64,000 nt of DNA from Terriglobia bacterium (GCA_020073205.1 JAIQFR010000011.1:1-64000), one strand, 5' to 3'. Shown: positions 9,541 to 18,559, counted from the stretch's first letter. A program made the numbers and translations. Notes: a model not told the origin generated them from the sequence alone.

Positions 9541-11148
9541 TCAGAAGTCGGGGCGGTCGAACGGGTCCGGAGTCGGCGCGGCCTGGATCGCCGGATCCAG
9601 CCGAACTGGGCCGTCGTGGTCGGCGACGAGGCGGACGAGGCGCGCGACGAAGCGCGCCGACGCCGTGACGAGGCCCGCGTCGATCTTGTCCACGGTGTCG
9701 CCCGGGCGGTGGTAGTCCTCGATGTACCCGGCGAACGGGTAGACGATGGGGATGCCGGCCTCGAAGAAGGTGTAGTGGTCGCTGACGGGCTGGAATCGCA
9801 GTCCGCCGTAGAACCGGAGATCGAGGCCGAGCCCCAGGTCGGCGGCGACGGCGAGCTCGCGGAGCAGGGGCGCCGCCGCGCTGTAGAGTACCTGGAGCGT
9901 TCGGCGGTAGGCCGCCCGGTCGAGATTCGGTCGCCCGAGCACGTCGAGGTTGACGACGGCTCGGATCCGCTCCCTCGGCACCGGGGGCCGGTCCAGGAAC
10001 GCGATGGATCCGAGGCGCCCCTCCTCCTCGCCGGTCCATGAGGCGACCACGATCTCCGCGGCCCCTCGGGGCGGCGCCGCCTTGAGCCCCGCCGCGGCGG
10101 CGAGGAGCCCCGCGACGCCCGACGCGTTGTCGTCCGCGCCGGGATAGAGCGTGCCGTTCGGCGCGCCGAGGTGGTCGAAGTGAGCTCCGAGCACCACCAC
10201 CTCGCCCTCGAGCCCCCTTCCGGCGCCGAGCCGCGCGACGACGTTTCGGAGCGTCACCTTCCTGCGGTCGGCGTAGGCGAGCGCGAGCGAGATCTTCCGC
10301 CCCGCGAGGACGCGCGACGCTTGGCGCCCCGCCTCGAGATCCGCCGAAGCCGCGCCGAGGTCGAGGCCGGTCCCCGCCACGATCGCCGCCGCCGCCGCCG
10401 GATCGAGGTAGGCGACGGGGAGCGGAGGAGGGGCGCCATCGAGGCCGAGGAAGGGGCGATTCAGCTCGTCCTTCCGTCCCGCGAGGAGGTCCGCCGCGCT
10501 GCGCGCCCGCCCGGCGGGATTCGGCACCACGAGGAGGGCCGCGGCCCCCAGCGACTGCGCCAGGCGGGCCTTCGCCGCGGAGATCGCGTGTCGCGTGGGT
10601 CGGGTCCCGTTCCATTTCGAGGCGGGATCGGTCTCGCCCGGCTCCCCGGAGAGCACCAGGACGATCTTCCCCGAGACGTCGAGCCCCGCGTAGTCGTCGT
10701 GGCCGTACTCCGGTGCGCGGATCCCGAATCCCGCGAACGCCAGGGCGCCGTCCGCCGACGCCGATTCCGCGCGATCGGGCACGACGAGGAATCGCCCGGT
10801 GGTCCCTTCCTGTCGCGCGTCCGGCCCCGCGCCTCCCGACGCGACGAGACTCGACGCCGCCGGATCGTACGCCGCGGCGACCCCGGGGACCGTTTGGAAG
10901 AAGGAGCGCCCTGCCGGCGTCTCGTCACCGGCGGGAAGAAAGCCCATGGCCTCGAGGCGCTCCGCCACGAAGGCGGAGGCGACCGCGCCTCCGCGCTCCG
11001 CGGCGTGTCGACCCTCGAGCTCGGGAGACGCGAGAAAACGGATCGCTGCGGCGACGTCCTCTTCGCGCACCGCGCCGTCCCCCGCTTCCGCCCAGGCGAG
11101 CTGGGCGAGCAGCGCCGCGGCCAGCATCGTCGAGATCGTCCGTCGCAT
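9541..11148 (-). CDS. Secreted M28 family metallopeptidase with PA domain
   Basis: 535-aa exported zinc aminopeptidase-like protein. A signal peptide (residues 1 to about 20, ending AWAEA) precedes an N-terminal region and a protease-associated domain (about 110-260). The M28 catalytic domain has AHFDHLG and GADDNASG (zinc ligands), TGEEEG (catalytic Glu) and a late His in YEDYHRPGDT-like context (YIEDYHRPGDT). These suit a di-zinc aminopeptidase or glutamyl cyclase-like hydrolase acting on peptides in the periplasm or outside. ATG at 11148 has GGGGAGGTGCG upstream. Divergent from the M16 peptidase gene, 83 nt apart. Confidence 0.9.
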   Translation of the reverse strand: MRRTISTMLAAALLAQLAWAEAGDGAVREEDVAAAIRFLASPELEGRHAAERGGAVASAFVAERLEAMGFLPAGDETPAGRSFFQTVPGVAAAYDPAASSLVASGGAGPDARQEGTTGRFLVVPDRAESASADGALAFAGFGIRAPEYGHDDYAGLDVSGKIVLVLSGEPGETDPASKWNGTRPTRHAISAAKARLAQSLGAAALLVVPNPAGRARSAADLLAGRKDELNRPFLGLDGAPPPLPVAYLDPAAAAAIVAGTGLDLGAASADLEAGRQASRVLAGRKISLALAYADRRKVTLRNVVARLGAGRGLEGEVVVLGAHFDHLGAPNGTLYPGADDNASGVAGLLAAAAGLKAAPPRGAAEIVVASWTGEEEGRLGSIAFLDRPPVPRERIRAVVNLDVLGRPNLDRAAYRRTLQVLYSAAAPLLRELAVAADLGLGLDLRFYGGLRFQPVSDHYTFFEAGIPIVYPFAGYIEDYHRPGDTVDKIDAGLVTASARFVARLVRLVADHDGPVRLDPAIQAAPTPDPFDRPDF

Positions 11149-11231
11149 CGCACCTCCCCACGCGGCCCGGCCGCGGCGTTCCCAGGGAGGTGTAGCATAC
11201 GCGCCGCGCTCGCATCCCAAGGAGGTGTCCG

Positions 11232-13832
11232 ATGGCTCGCTCCCGAGGTCTCGCCGTCGCGGCGGTGGTCGCGCTCGCCGCCCTGCCGTCCCTCGCTGCG
11301 TACCGAGAGGAAGTCCTGTCGAACGGCCTTCGGGTCGTCCTGGTGGAGCATCGGGCGAACCCGATGGTCTGCTCGTCGGTGATCGTCGGGACGGGAGTGG
11401 TCGACGAGCCCGACGGCCTGAACGGGGCCTCGCACTTCCTCGAGCACCTTCTGTTCAACGGGACGGCGACCCGGACCCAGCGGGAGCTGTACGACGAGGT
11501 GGACCGGTACGGAGCGTACAACAACGCGACGACCCGGGAGGACCACACGCTCTTCACGCTCCTGATCCAGAAGGAGTTCCTGTCGAAGGGACTCGAGATC
11601 CAGGCGGACATGCTGTTCCACTCCACGCTGCCGCCGGACAAGTTCGAGAAGGAAAAGGGGATCGTGCTCGAGGAGCTGGCCCGCGACCGGAACGACCCGG
11701 ACTACCTGGCGGGCGACGCCTTCCGCGGATTCGCGTACGCCGGAACGCCGCTCTCCCGGCCCGTGCTGGGGAGCGAGGCTTCGATCAAGGGGATGAGCCG
11801 CGACGCCGTGCTCGCGTACTACAAGGCGCGGTACGTTCCGGCGAACATGGTGCTGGTGGTGATGGGGGATTTCGAGGCCGGCGGCATGCTCGAGGAGGTG
11901 CGGAGGACCTTCGGCGCCGCCCCCAAGGGAAAGCTCCCTCCGCCCTCGAACGCGGCGTGGCCTGAGGTCCCGGACCGGAACCTCGCCACGTCTCCCCTCG
12001 AGGCGGGTCGCTCGTATCTCCACGCGGCGCTCCCGCTCTCGATCGAGCCGTACGATCCGAGGATGGGCGCGGTCGAGCTCCTGCTGTCGGCGCTCTCCGC
12101 AGGAAAGGACGCGCCGCTTTCCCTGGCGCTCACGTCGGGCGCGGATCCCCTGGTCCAGTCGTTCTCCCTCTCGGCCAGTCCGCGGGCCCACGGTTGGTCC
12201 ACCATCGAGTTCGAGGCGGTTCTGGAGAAAGGCCGCGATCCCCGTCCCGTGCTCGACGCGCTGGTGGGAGGGCTCCGGTCCCTGCAGCCCGGGGGGGCCG
12301 CGTGGGACCGGATCCCGCTGGCGAGGACCGCAGAGCGAGCGGACGAGGCGCTGACCGCCGACAACATCCAGTACTACGCGATGACGCGCTCCGCGTACCT
12401 GTTCGGATCGCCGAAGGACGAACTCGCGCGGCGCCTGGGGAGCGCTCCCTCTCCCGCGGAGCCGATCGAGGACGCCGCGTCCTCGATCCGCGCCGCGCTC
12501 CCCACCCTCCGCGCCTCGATCTCGGGGCCGTCCCTCGCCGAAGGAACCGCGGCCTGGGCTCCCTCCCCGGCGTCTCCGACCCCGACACCGCGAGGAGAGG
12601 CGTCGGAGACCTTCCCCTCCGGTCTCAGGGCGTGGGCGGCGCGGAGCGGGGACTCGCAGGTGTTCGCGGTGCATCTCGCGCTCACGCCCCGCTCGGCGTC
12701 GGAGCCGGCCGGAAAGGAGGGGATCGCCGATTTCCTCCACCGCATGCTCCTCCGGGGCACGATGATCCGCGACGCGGCGGCGCTGTCCGCCGCACTGGAC
12801 GCGCTCGGAGCGAGGATCAAGCTCGTGGACGACCCGGCGATCCCGTACGACGACTACTACACGACGCCGGAGTACTCCTTCGTGCGCCTCGAGGTGCCGG
12901 CGGAGCGGTGGCGCGAGGCGATGGCCCTGCTCGGGGAGATCGTCCGCTACCCGCGGCTCGCACCGGACGACGTCGAGGCGGTGCGCAAGGAGATGATCGA
13001 CCTCCAGAAGAGGCAGTCGGAGTCCACCCGCGCGGTCGCCCAGGAACTGGCGGCGCGGACGCTCTACCCTGGGCACCCGCTGTCGAGGCCGGTGCTCGGC
13101 ACCCCGGCCTCGATCGCGTCCGTGACCGTCGACGATCTCCGGGCGTTCCACCGCGAGTACGTCTCGGGCCGCCGGATGGTGCTCACCGCGGTCGGTCCCG
13201 TGGATCCCGCGGAGGTCCTGACGGCGGCGCGGGGGGCGCTCGGGGACCTGCCCCCGGGCCCCGAGCCGTCTCCGGTCGCGCAGCCGCCCGTCACCCCCGC
13301 GGGCCTCGCGGCCGACGCGGCGGTCGGGAAGGGGATGGCCCAGATCGTCATTGCGCGGCTCTTCGACGCCGATCCGTCGGACGAAGCGGCGCTCGCGGTG
13401 GCGGGAGCGATGCTGGGAGACCGGCTGTCGTTCCACCTCCGCGAGGAGAAAGGGCTCGCCTACTCGATGTCCGCCTCGGTCACGCGGCTCGCGGGGCGCG
13501 AGAAGCTCGAGGTGAACATGGGCACGCGGCAGGCGAACGTCGACGAGGCGCTCCGGGGTCTCCGCGACGGGATCGCGGAGTTCGCCGCGGCGACGCCCGA
13601 CCCCGGGCACGTCGAGCGCGCCGTCAACGCGCTCCGCGGGCGCCTCCTGATGCGGCGAATGACCCGGATCAACCAGGCGTACTTCGCCGCCCTCGACCTC
13701 ATGGCGGGACGCGAGGCCGGGGACGGGAAGAAACGCCTGGACGCCCTGCCGCGGGTCCGCCCGGACGACGTCGCCCGCGTCGCGAAGGCGTACCTCGATC
13801 CGGGAGCGTGCGCTACACTGATCGTGCGCTGA
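11232..13832 (+). CDS. Secreted M16 family zinc peptidase, two-domain
   Basis: 866-aa pitrilysin-family protein with a signal peptide (about residues 1-23). The first M16 half has the inverted zinc motif HxxEH as H68-FLE-H72, with a downstream Glu in EELARDRND. The second half retains the fold (FLHRMLLRG in place of HxxEH, so not catalytic) plus the EEKGLAYSMSAS substrate-binding segment. Such one-chain, two-half enzymes degrade peptides in a clamshell chamber. AAGGAGGTG lies 6 nt before ATG 11232. Together with the divergent M28 enzyme this is a protein-scavenging pair. Confidence 0.92.
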   Translation: MARSRGLAVAAVVALAALPSLAAYREEVLSNGLRVVLVEHRANPMVCSSVIVGTGVVDEPDGLNGASHFLEHLLFNGTATRTQRELYDEVDRYGAYNNATTREDHTLFTLLIQKEFLSKGLEIQADMLFHSTLPPDKFEKEKGIVLEELARDRNDPDYLAGDAFRGFAYAGTPLSRPVLGSEASIKGMSRDAVLAYYKARYVPANMVLVVMGDFEAGGMLEEVRRTFGAAPKGKLPPPSNAAWPEVPDRNLATSPLEAGRSYLHAALPLSIEPYDPRMGAVELLLSALSAGKDAPLSLALTSGADPLVQSFSLSASPRAHGWSTIEFEAVLEKGRDPRPVLDALVGGLRSLQPGGAAWDRIPLARTAERADEALTADNIQYYAMTRSAYLFGSPKDELARRLGSAPSPAEPIEDAASSIRAALPTLRASISGPSLAEGTAAWAPSPASPTPTPRGEASETFPSGLRAWAARSGDSQVFAVHLALTPRSASEPAGKEGIADFLHRMLLRGTMIRDAAALSAALDALGARIKLVDDPAIPYDDYYTTPEYSFVRLEVPAERWREAMALLGEIVRYPRLAPDDVEAVRKEMIDLQKRQSESTRAVAQELAARTLYPGHPLSRPVLGTPASIASVTVDDLRAFHREYVSGRRMVLTAVGPVDPAEVLTAARGALGDLPPGPEPSPVAQPPVTPAGLAADAAVGKGMAQIVIARLFDADPSDEAALAVAGAMLGDRLSFHLREEKGLAYSMSASVTRLAGREKLEVNMGTRQANVDEALRGLRDGIAEFAAATPDPGHVERAVNALRGRLLMRRMTRINQAYFAALDLMAGREAGDGKKRLDALPRVRPDDVARVAKAYLDPGACATLIVR

Positions 13833-13889
13833 TCGGAAGAGCGGGCGGGGAGGCGCACACGAGACGACCCGCCTCGCCGGGACGGGGGG

Positions 13890-14603
13890 ATGGGAGGCGA
13901 GGCGGACAAGAAGATCCTCCTCCTGGACGGCGACGATCTCGGCCTCGACTTCGAGAAGACCTTCCTGGAGCGTCCCGAGATCCGCTTCGTCGAGGCGCCG
14001 CGCGGAGAGGAGCTGCTCGCCGCGCTCCGCCGCGAGCGGCCGGACCTCCTGGTCGTGGGAATCCACGCATCGAACCCGGAGAGCCTGAGAATCTGCCGAG
14101 AGGTGAAATCCGATCGCGCCCTCGACGGGATCCCGGTGCTTCTCTTGAGCACCCCGACCCTGCGCCGGGAGGCCGAGTCGTCGGGCGCCGACGCGCTGGT
14201 GTTCAAGCCGCTGGTCCAGAGGGAGTTCCTCGAGGTCGTTCGCGGTCTTCTCGCGGTGCGGGAGCGCCGGAGCGCGCGATACCCGGTCCGCGTCAGGATC
14301 GCGTTCGTCCACGAGCGCGAAGAGATCGAGACGTTCAGCCAGGATCTGTCCGAGACCGGCGCGTTCCTGCGCTCGACCCGCCTCCCTCCGCCGGGGGCCA
14401 GGATCCCGCTGCGCCTCCGCCTCCCCGGAGACGAGAACGAAATCGCCTGCGACGGCGTGGTCCGGGGGCCGAGGGGTCCGGGACGAGGCGCCGGGGGCTC
14501 GGTCGGATTCGGCGTCGAATTCGATCACATGATCCCGTCGGACCGCTTTCGCCTCTCGCGCTTCGTGCGTGATCGCCTGTCCCGGCCGGTGGAGCTCCCG
14601 TGA
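13890..14603 (+). CDS. Degenerate receiver-PilZ protein
   Basis: 237-aa cytoplasmic protein. Residues 7-122 look like a CheY receiver: acidic pocket D13-G-D15-D16 and Lys106 in FKPL. But the phospho-acceptor position carries Gly57 (DLLVVG where DLVLLD is usual), so phosphorylation is unlikely. Residues about 126-230 form a PilZ domain (RRSARYPVRV at the start), the usual c-di-GMP-binding fold; the DxSxxG element reads DLSETGAF. It may couple c-di-GMP to motility or envelope processes. Begins ATG 13890 after GGGGG. It precedes the nicotinate phosphoribosyltransferase gene, which has its own promoter. Confidence 0.8.
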   Translation: MGGEADKKILLLDGDDLGLDFEKTFLERPEIRFVEAPRGEELLAALRRERPDLLVVGIHASNPESLRICREVKSDRALDGIPVLLLSTPTLRREAESSGADALVFKPLVQREFLEVVRGLLAVRERRSARYPVRVRIAFVHEREEIETFSQDLSETGAFLRSTRLPPPGARIPLRLRLPGDENEIACDGVVRGPRGPGRGAGGSVGFGVEFDHMIPSDRFRLSRFVRDRLSRPVELP

Positions 14604-14615
14604 CGCCGGGCGTCG

Positions 14616-14644
14616 TTGTGGCCCGCCGGTCCGCCGCGTAGAAT
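14616..14644 (+). promoter_or_regulatory. Promoter of the nicotinate phosphoribosyltransferase operon
   Basis: -35 TTGTGG, 17-nt spacer, -10 TAGAAT; ATG is 15 nt after the -10, with GGGAGC as ribosome site. Confidence 0.5.
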
Positions 14645-14659
14645 CGAAGCGGGAGCGTC

Positions 14660-15856
14660 ATGGAATTTCACACCGCCGATCCCGCGGACGTCCTGAGGGG
14701 TCGAGTCACCGACGTCTACTTCGAGAGGACCGAACGGACCCTTAGGGCGCGCGGGATCGACCGCCGCGTCCGCGCGGAGTTCTTCGTCAAGCGGCTTCCG
14801 GGCGACGGCGAGTGGGCCGTGCTGTGCGGCGCGGACGACGTCGTCGCGATGATCGAGGAGCTGGCGCTCGATGTCGGCGTCCGCGCTCTGCCGGACGGCA
14901 CGCTCTTCCGTGCGGGGGAGCCCGTGCTGGAGATCGAGGGCCGGTACCTCGAGTTCGGCCGGCACGAGACCGCGTTCCTCGGCCTGATGTGCCAGGCCAG
15001 CGGGGTCGCGACGAGAGCGGCGCGGTGCCGCCTCGCCGCCGGCCCGCGACCGGTCGTCTGCTTCGGCGCGAGGAGGGTCCACCCGATCCTCGCGCCTGCC
15101 GTGGAGCGGTGGGCATGGATCGGCGGCGCCGACGGGGTCGCCGCGATCCTGTCGGCGGAGCGGATCGGGATCGAGCCCTCCGGCACGATGCCCCATGCGC
15201 TCGTGCTCCTCTTCGGCGACACGGTGGAGGCGGCGAAGGCGTTCCACGAGGCCCTGCCGCCGGACGTCCCCCGGATCGTGCTCGTGGACACGTTTCACGA
15301 CGAGCGATTCGAGGCGCTCCGCGTTGCCGAGGCGCTGGGGCCGGTTCTGGCGGGTGTACGACTCGACACCCCGGCCTCGAGGCGCGGGGACCTGCTCGCG
15401 ATCCTCCGCGAGGTTCGGTGGGAGCTCGACCTCAGGGGGTTCCGCCACGTGAAGCTGTTCGTGTCCGGCGGGCTCGGGGAGAGCGACATCCTGGAGCTCA
15501 ACCCGGCGGCGGACGCGTACGGCGTCGGGACGTACATCACCGCGGCTCCACCGGTGGACGTCTCGATGGACCTGGTGGAGATCGAGGGTCGCGCCGCGTC
15601 GAAGCGCGGGAAGCTCTCCGGGCCGAAATCCCTCTGGCGCTGCGGCGCGTGCGGCGCCGACCTTCTGTCTCCGCTCGGCGACGCGGCGCCGGTGCCGTGT
15701 CCGTGCGGGGGGGCAAGGACCGACCTCCTGACGCAGGTGTACCACGGGGGAGAACGCCGGGTGCCGCGGGAGGACGCCGTGTCGGCCCGCGCGAGGGTTC
15801 TCGCCGGCCTGCGCGCGGGAGCGCTCGGACGCGCGGGACGGACGACGCAGCGATGA
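14660..15856 (+). CDS. Nicotinate phosphoribosyltransferase family protein with C-terminal zinc ribbon
   Basis: 398-aa protein of the compact NAPRTase group common in archaea and some bacteria. Recognisable parts are the N-terminal TDVYFERT, EFFVKRL, the GEPVLEIEGRY barrel-entry strand, the EPSGTMPHALVL substrate region, VRLDTPASRRGDL and KLFVSGGLGESDI phosphate-binding strands. It converts nicotinate and PRPP to nicotinate mononucleotide in NAD salvage. The C-terminal 70 residues add a ribbon with C-x2-C (WRCGACGADLL) and CPCGG, a probable Zn site. The stop overlaps the next start (ATGA). nadA, the de novo NAD gene, lies 3.3 kb downstream. Confidence 0.88.
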   Translation: MEFHTADPADVLRGRVTDVYFERTERTLRARGIDRRVRAEFFVKRLPGDGEWAVLCGADDVVAMIEELALDVGVRALPDGTLFRAGEPVLEIEGRYLEFGRHETAFLGLMCQASGVATRAARCRLAAGPRPVVCFGARRVHPILAPAVERWAWIGGADGVAAILSAERIGIEPSGTMPHALVLLFGDTVEAAKAFHEALPPDVPRIVLVDTFHDERFEALRVAEALGPVLAGVRLDTPASRRGDLLAILREVRWELDLRGFRHVKLFVSGGLGESDILELNPAADAYGVGTYITAAPPVDVSMDLVEIEGRAASKRGKLSGPKSLWRCGACGADLLSPLGDAAPVPCPCGGARTDLLTQVYHGGERRVPREDAVSARARVLAGLRAGALGRAGRTTQR

Positions 15857-16203
15857 GCTCCTTAGAGAATTCCGGCCCCCGCGGCGGCCCCGAGGATGGC
15901 GCCCTCCTCATGAGGACCTGGAGCGACGGCGAGGCGGAGATCGTCCGGCACCTCCTCGAGGCGTACGGTATCCCCTGCCAGGTCGTCTCGGACGTCACGC
16001 ACATGTTGTTGCCGCTCACCGTCGATGGCCTCGGCGAGATCCGGATCCTCGTTCCGGCGTCGAGTCTCGAGGAGGCCGTCGGCCTCCTCGCGGAGCACCG
16101 CCGCCGGGGGTTCGATCCGGTCTCCGGCGGCGAGGACTCCGAGGGAGAGTCCGAAGGCGCGGGATCCGCCGAGGACGACGACGCTTCGCAGGAGCCCCGA
16201 TGA
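15853..16203 (+). CDS. DUF2007 family protein
   Basis: 116-aa protein. Residues about 20-80 form the DUF2007 fold (sometimes named putative signal-transducing protein): DGEAEIVRHLLEAYGIPCQV followed by two beta strands and LVPASSLEEAVGLLAEH. The C-terminal 35 residues are very acidic and probably disordered. Function unknown. Both ends overlap neighbours by 4 nt (ATGA), so it is translated together with the phosphoribosyltransferase and the GHMP kinase. Confidence 0.8.
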   Translation: MSSLENSGPRGGPEDGALLMRTWSDGEAEIVRHLLEAYGIPCQVVSDVTHMLLPLTVDGLGEIRILVPASSLEEAVGLLAEHRRRGFDPVSGGEDSEGESEGAGSAEDDDASQEPR

Positions 16204-17243
16204 GATCCGGCGCGATTGAGGCGTCCGCTCCGACCCGAATCGACCTCGCGGGCGGAACTCTCGACATCTGGCCGCTGTCGCTCCTGATCCCGGGAGCGAT
16301 CACCGTCAACCTCGCGGTGGATCTCAGGGCCCGAGCCTTCGTCGCGCCACGCAAGGACCGCCTGGTGGTGGTCGTCTCGCGGGACCGAGGGCTCCGCGTC
16401 ACGAGGAAGCTGCCTCTTAACCCGGGCGAGGGCCGAGGACCGCTCTCGCTCCTCCTCCGGTTGGCTGCGGCGTTCGAGCCCGGCGAGGGACTGACCCTCG
16501 TGACCGAGGCCGACGCGCCCGCGGGCGCGGGGCTCGGCGGATCGTCGGCTCTCGGGATCGCGGTCGGCGCCGCCCTGAGCCGATTCACCGGCGCCGGGCT
16601 CCGCCGCGAAGCGCTGCTCCGCAGGGTGATGAACGTGGAAGCGGCCGAGATCGCCACGCCGACCGGCAACCAGGACTACCTGGCGGCAATTCACGGCGGG
16701 CTCGCGGCGTACCACCACGGATTCGACGGGACCGCACGGGAGGCGCTCGCGATCCCGGCGGGGCTCGAGGAACGGCTCGTGCTCGCGTACACCGGCGAGC
16801 CCCGAGGTTCGGGGATCAGCAATTGGGACATGTTCCGGAGGGCGATCGAGCGGGAGCGGCAGACCACGAGGGGACTCGAGGCGATCGCCTCGCTGGCGCG
16901 GGAGCTCCACGCCGCGCTCCGCGAACGGGACCTCGATTCGGCGGGGAGGATACTGGGCGAGGAGGGCCGGCTGCGCTACCGGCTCGCCCCCTCGGTGGCG
17001 ACCCCGGCCCTGCTTCGTGCCGGGGAGGCGGCCCGCCGCGCCGGGGCGGCCGGAGTGAAAGCCTGCGGCGCGGGAGGCGGCGGCTGCCTCGTGGCGTTCG
17101 CGCGGGCCGGAAAGGCTCGGGACGTCTCGAGGGCGCTCGGGGCGACGGGCGCCCGCGTCCTCGAATTCAGGATCGCGCGCGCGGGCGTAAGGGTCGGGCC
17201 GCCGAGGGGAGCTCGGATCACCGAACGACGAGGGGGATCTTGA
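16200..17243 (+). CDS. GHMP family sugar kinase, heptose/galactokinase-like
   Basis: 347-aa GHMP kinase. Motif 1 is APTRIDLAGGTLD (10-22), close to D-glycero-D-manno-heptose 7-phosphate kinases (HddA) and other anomeric sugar kinases. The ATP loop is PAGAGLGGSSALG (107-119) and motif 3 GVKACGAGGGGCLV lies near 285-300. It would phosphorylate a sugar or sugar phosphate for salvage or surface polysaccharide synthesis; no heptose partner genes are present here, so the substrate is open. Starts by ATGA overlap with the DUF2007 gene. Its last 26 nt overlap the convergent DsbD-like gene. Confidence 0.82.
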   Translation: MRSGAIEASAPTRIDLAGGTLDIWPLSLLIPGAITVNLAVDLRARAFVAPRKDRLVVVVSRDRGLRVTRKLPLNPGEGRGPLSLLLRLAAAFEPGEGLTLVTEADAPAGAGLGGSSALGIAVGAALSRFTGAGLRREALLRRVMNVEAAEIATPTGNQDYLAAIHGGLAAYHHGFDGTAREALAIPAGLEERLVLAYTGEPRGSGISNWDMFRRAIERERQTTRGLEAIASLARELHAALRERDLDSAGRILGEEGRLRYRLAPSVATPALLRAGEAARRAGAAGVKACGAGGGGCLVAFARAGKARDVSRALGATGARVLEFRIARAGVRVGPPRGARITERRGGS

Positions 17244-17691
17244 GCGAGATCTTCGCCGGGGCGCAGTAGCCACTCGCCGCCACGCAATAGAAATACGAGA
17301 GCCTGGCGTCGAGGTCGTGGAGGCCCGGCGCAGCCGACGGCGTGACGTCGAGCTTGAGCCGCAGCGGGTCCAGCGACTTGAAGTAATTCGTGTCGAGTCG
17401 GTCCGGTGGCGGCGCCGCGTCGGTTCCCTGGGACGTCTCGCCGCCCGAAACGAGCCCCGCGACGGCGGGAACGGCGAGCTTGATCTTCGGGTACTTGTTG
17501 AGCTTGAAGCCAGGATTCACCGAAAGCTGCACCGTGACCTCGGCTACTCCTCCGGGCGCCACGGGCTTCGGCGCGACACCGATCTCGATTTTCACGGCGT
17601 CTTCCGGCGACGGTCTCGACGGCGCGGCCGCCACAGGCAGCGCGGCGCTGACGAGCAGGGCCAGGGAAAGGGGCGGAATTCCGTTGCGCAT
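17218..17691 (-). CDS. Stand-alone DsbD N-terminal (alpha)-like periplasmic protein
   Basis: 157-aa exported protein: signal peptide (1 to about 22), then an immunoglobulin-like domain resembling the N-terminal domain of the thiol reductase DsbD. It keeps a cysteine pair near the end, C136 and C143 in YFYCVAASGYCAP, matching in place the redox pair of DsbD-alpha (there C-x5-C; here C-x6-C). No DsbD membrane or thioredoxin part follows, so this is a free-standing domain, perhaps receiving electrons from another transporter or binding a metal. The ATG at 17691 sits 6 nt after a -10 box and has no Shine-Dalgarno. Confidence 0.72.
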   Translation of the reverse strand: MRNGIPPLSLALLVSAALPVAAAPSRPSPEDAVKIEIGVAPKPVAPGGVAEVTVQLSVNPGFKLNKYPKIKLAVPAVAGLVSGGETSQGTDAAPPPDRLDTNYFKSLDPLRLKLDVTPSAAPGLHDLDARLSYFYCVAASGYCAPAKISLKIPLVVR

Positions 17692-17697
17692 GGGTCG

Positions 17698-17726
17698 ATT
17701 CTACGGAGCGGCGCCCGTGGGCGCAA
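17698..17726 (-). promoter_or_regulatory. Leaderless promoter of the DsbD-alpha-like gene
   Basis: Minus strand: -35 TTGCGC (17726-17721), 17-nt spacer, -10 TAGAAT (17703-17698), then six nucleotides and ATG 17691. Transcription should start at or next to the start codon. Confidence 0.5.
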
Positions 17727-17759
17727 CCGCCGCGCACGGCGATCCGGCCGCCGCTCCGG

Positions 17760-17788
17760 TTGTCGCAGACGGGGTATGAGGGTACACT
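17760..17788 (+). promoter_or_regulatory. Promoter of the secreted unknown protein
   Basis: -35 TTGTCG, 17-nt spacer, -10 TACACT. It leaves a leader of about 38 nt with GGAGGGC before ATG 17833. It faces away from the DsbD-like promoter 34 nt to its left. Confidence 0.45.
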
Positions 17789-17832
17789 TCCTCCGCGCGA
17801 GGGCGTCGCCAGGTGAGGGCGAGGAGGGCGTC

Positions 17833-18522
17833 ATGCGAGTCGGGCGATCGCTTTCTGGGTTGTGCGTCCTCGGCGTCCTGATCGCGGCGCCCGCGATGGC
17901 GGACGAGATCATCTACTTTACCAACGGTACGACCCTTCCCATCACGTCCCACACCGTCGAGAAGGACATGATCTCGGTGGAGCTGGGAGCGAACTCCAAG
18001 ATGGGGTTCCCGGTCTCCATGGTGGACAAGATCGAATCCTCCGGGCAAAGCGTCTACCTCAATCCGGTCTATCATCCCGCGAATCAGGCACTCGCCGGGC
18101 CGGTCGGCGGAGGGGTGTCGAACGCGGGGTCGTATCCCATCACCGGCACCCCGAGCATGCCTGCGCGTTGGAGGAACCAGCTCGCCGGGAAGTCCCTGGG
18201 CGACGGCGCGGCTCAGCAGGGGAGCGCCGTCGGCGCGACCGGTTCCGCGAGGCTCGCGACGAAGGTCGGCAACCGCTCGGCGCTGGCGGACTCCCTCCAG
18301 CGCTCGGGGCTGCCCGCGCCCATTACGCCGCCCGGCCAGGGCGGCGCCGGCCGGAGGGGCGGCATGATCCATGTCGACGTGCGGCGAGACGGCACCGCAG
18401 CGCCGACCCCAACGACCGCGCCGGCCCCGGGGGACACGCAGCCCCCCGCGGAGGAGCCGCCGCCGGACACGCAAACCCCACCCGAAGACAACCCGCCGGC
18501 GGACCCGCCGAGTGGGAGTTGA
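17833..18522 (+). CDS. Secreted protein of unknown function, proline-rich tail
   Basis: 229-aa exported protein. Signal peptide of 23 residues (cleavage after PAMA). The N-terminal 40 mature residues alternate hydrophobic and polar residues like a small beta domain (DEIIYFTNGTTLPITSHTVE, then SMVDKIES). The middle is Gly/Ser/Ala-rich; the last 45 residues are Pro/Thr/Glu-rich, probably disordered or wall-spanning. I do not recognise the whole protein. The ATG at 17833 has GGAGGGC upstream; a longer frame into the upstream divergent region is not credible. Confidence 0.7.
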   Translation: MRVGRSLSGLCVLGVLIAAPAMADEIIYFTNGTTLPITSHTVEKDMISVELGANSKMGFPVSMVDKIESSGQSVYLNPVYHPANQALAGPVGGGVSNAGSYPITGTPSMPARWRNQLAGKSLGDGAAQQGSAVGATGSARLATKVGNRSALADSLQRSGLPAPITPPGQGGAGRRGGMIHVDVRRDGTAAPTPTTAPAPGDTQPPAEEPPPDTQTPPEDNPPADPPSGS

Positions 18523-18559
18523 CGATCGATCTCCCGTCGGTCCGATTCCGGGGAGACGG

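Noticed and set aside
10461-14528. 1355-codon minus-strand open frame
   Set aside because: It spans two real plus-strand genes (M16 peptidase and REC-PilZ) and part of M28; Arg/Gly/Pro-rich with no domain.
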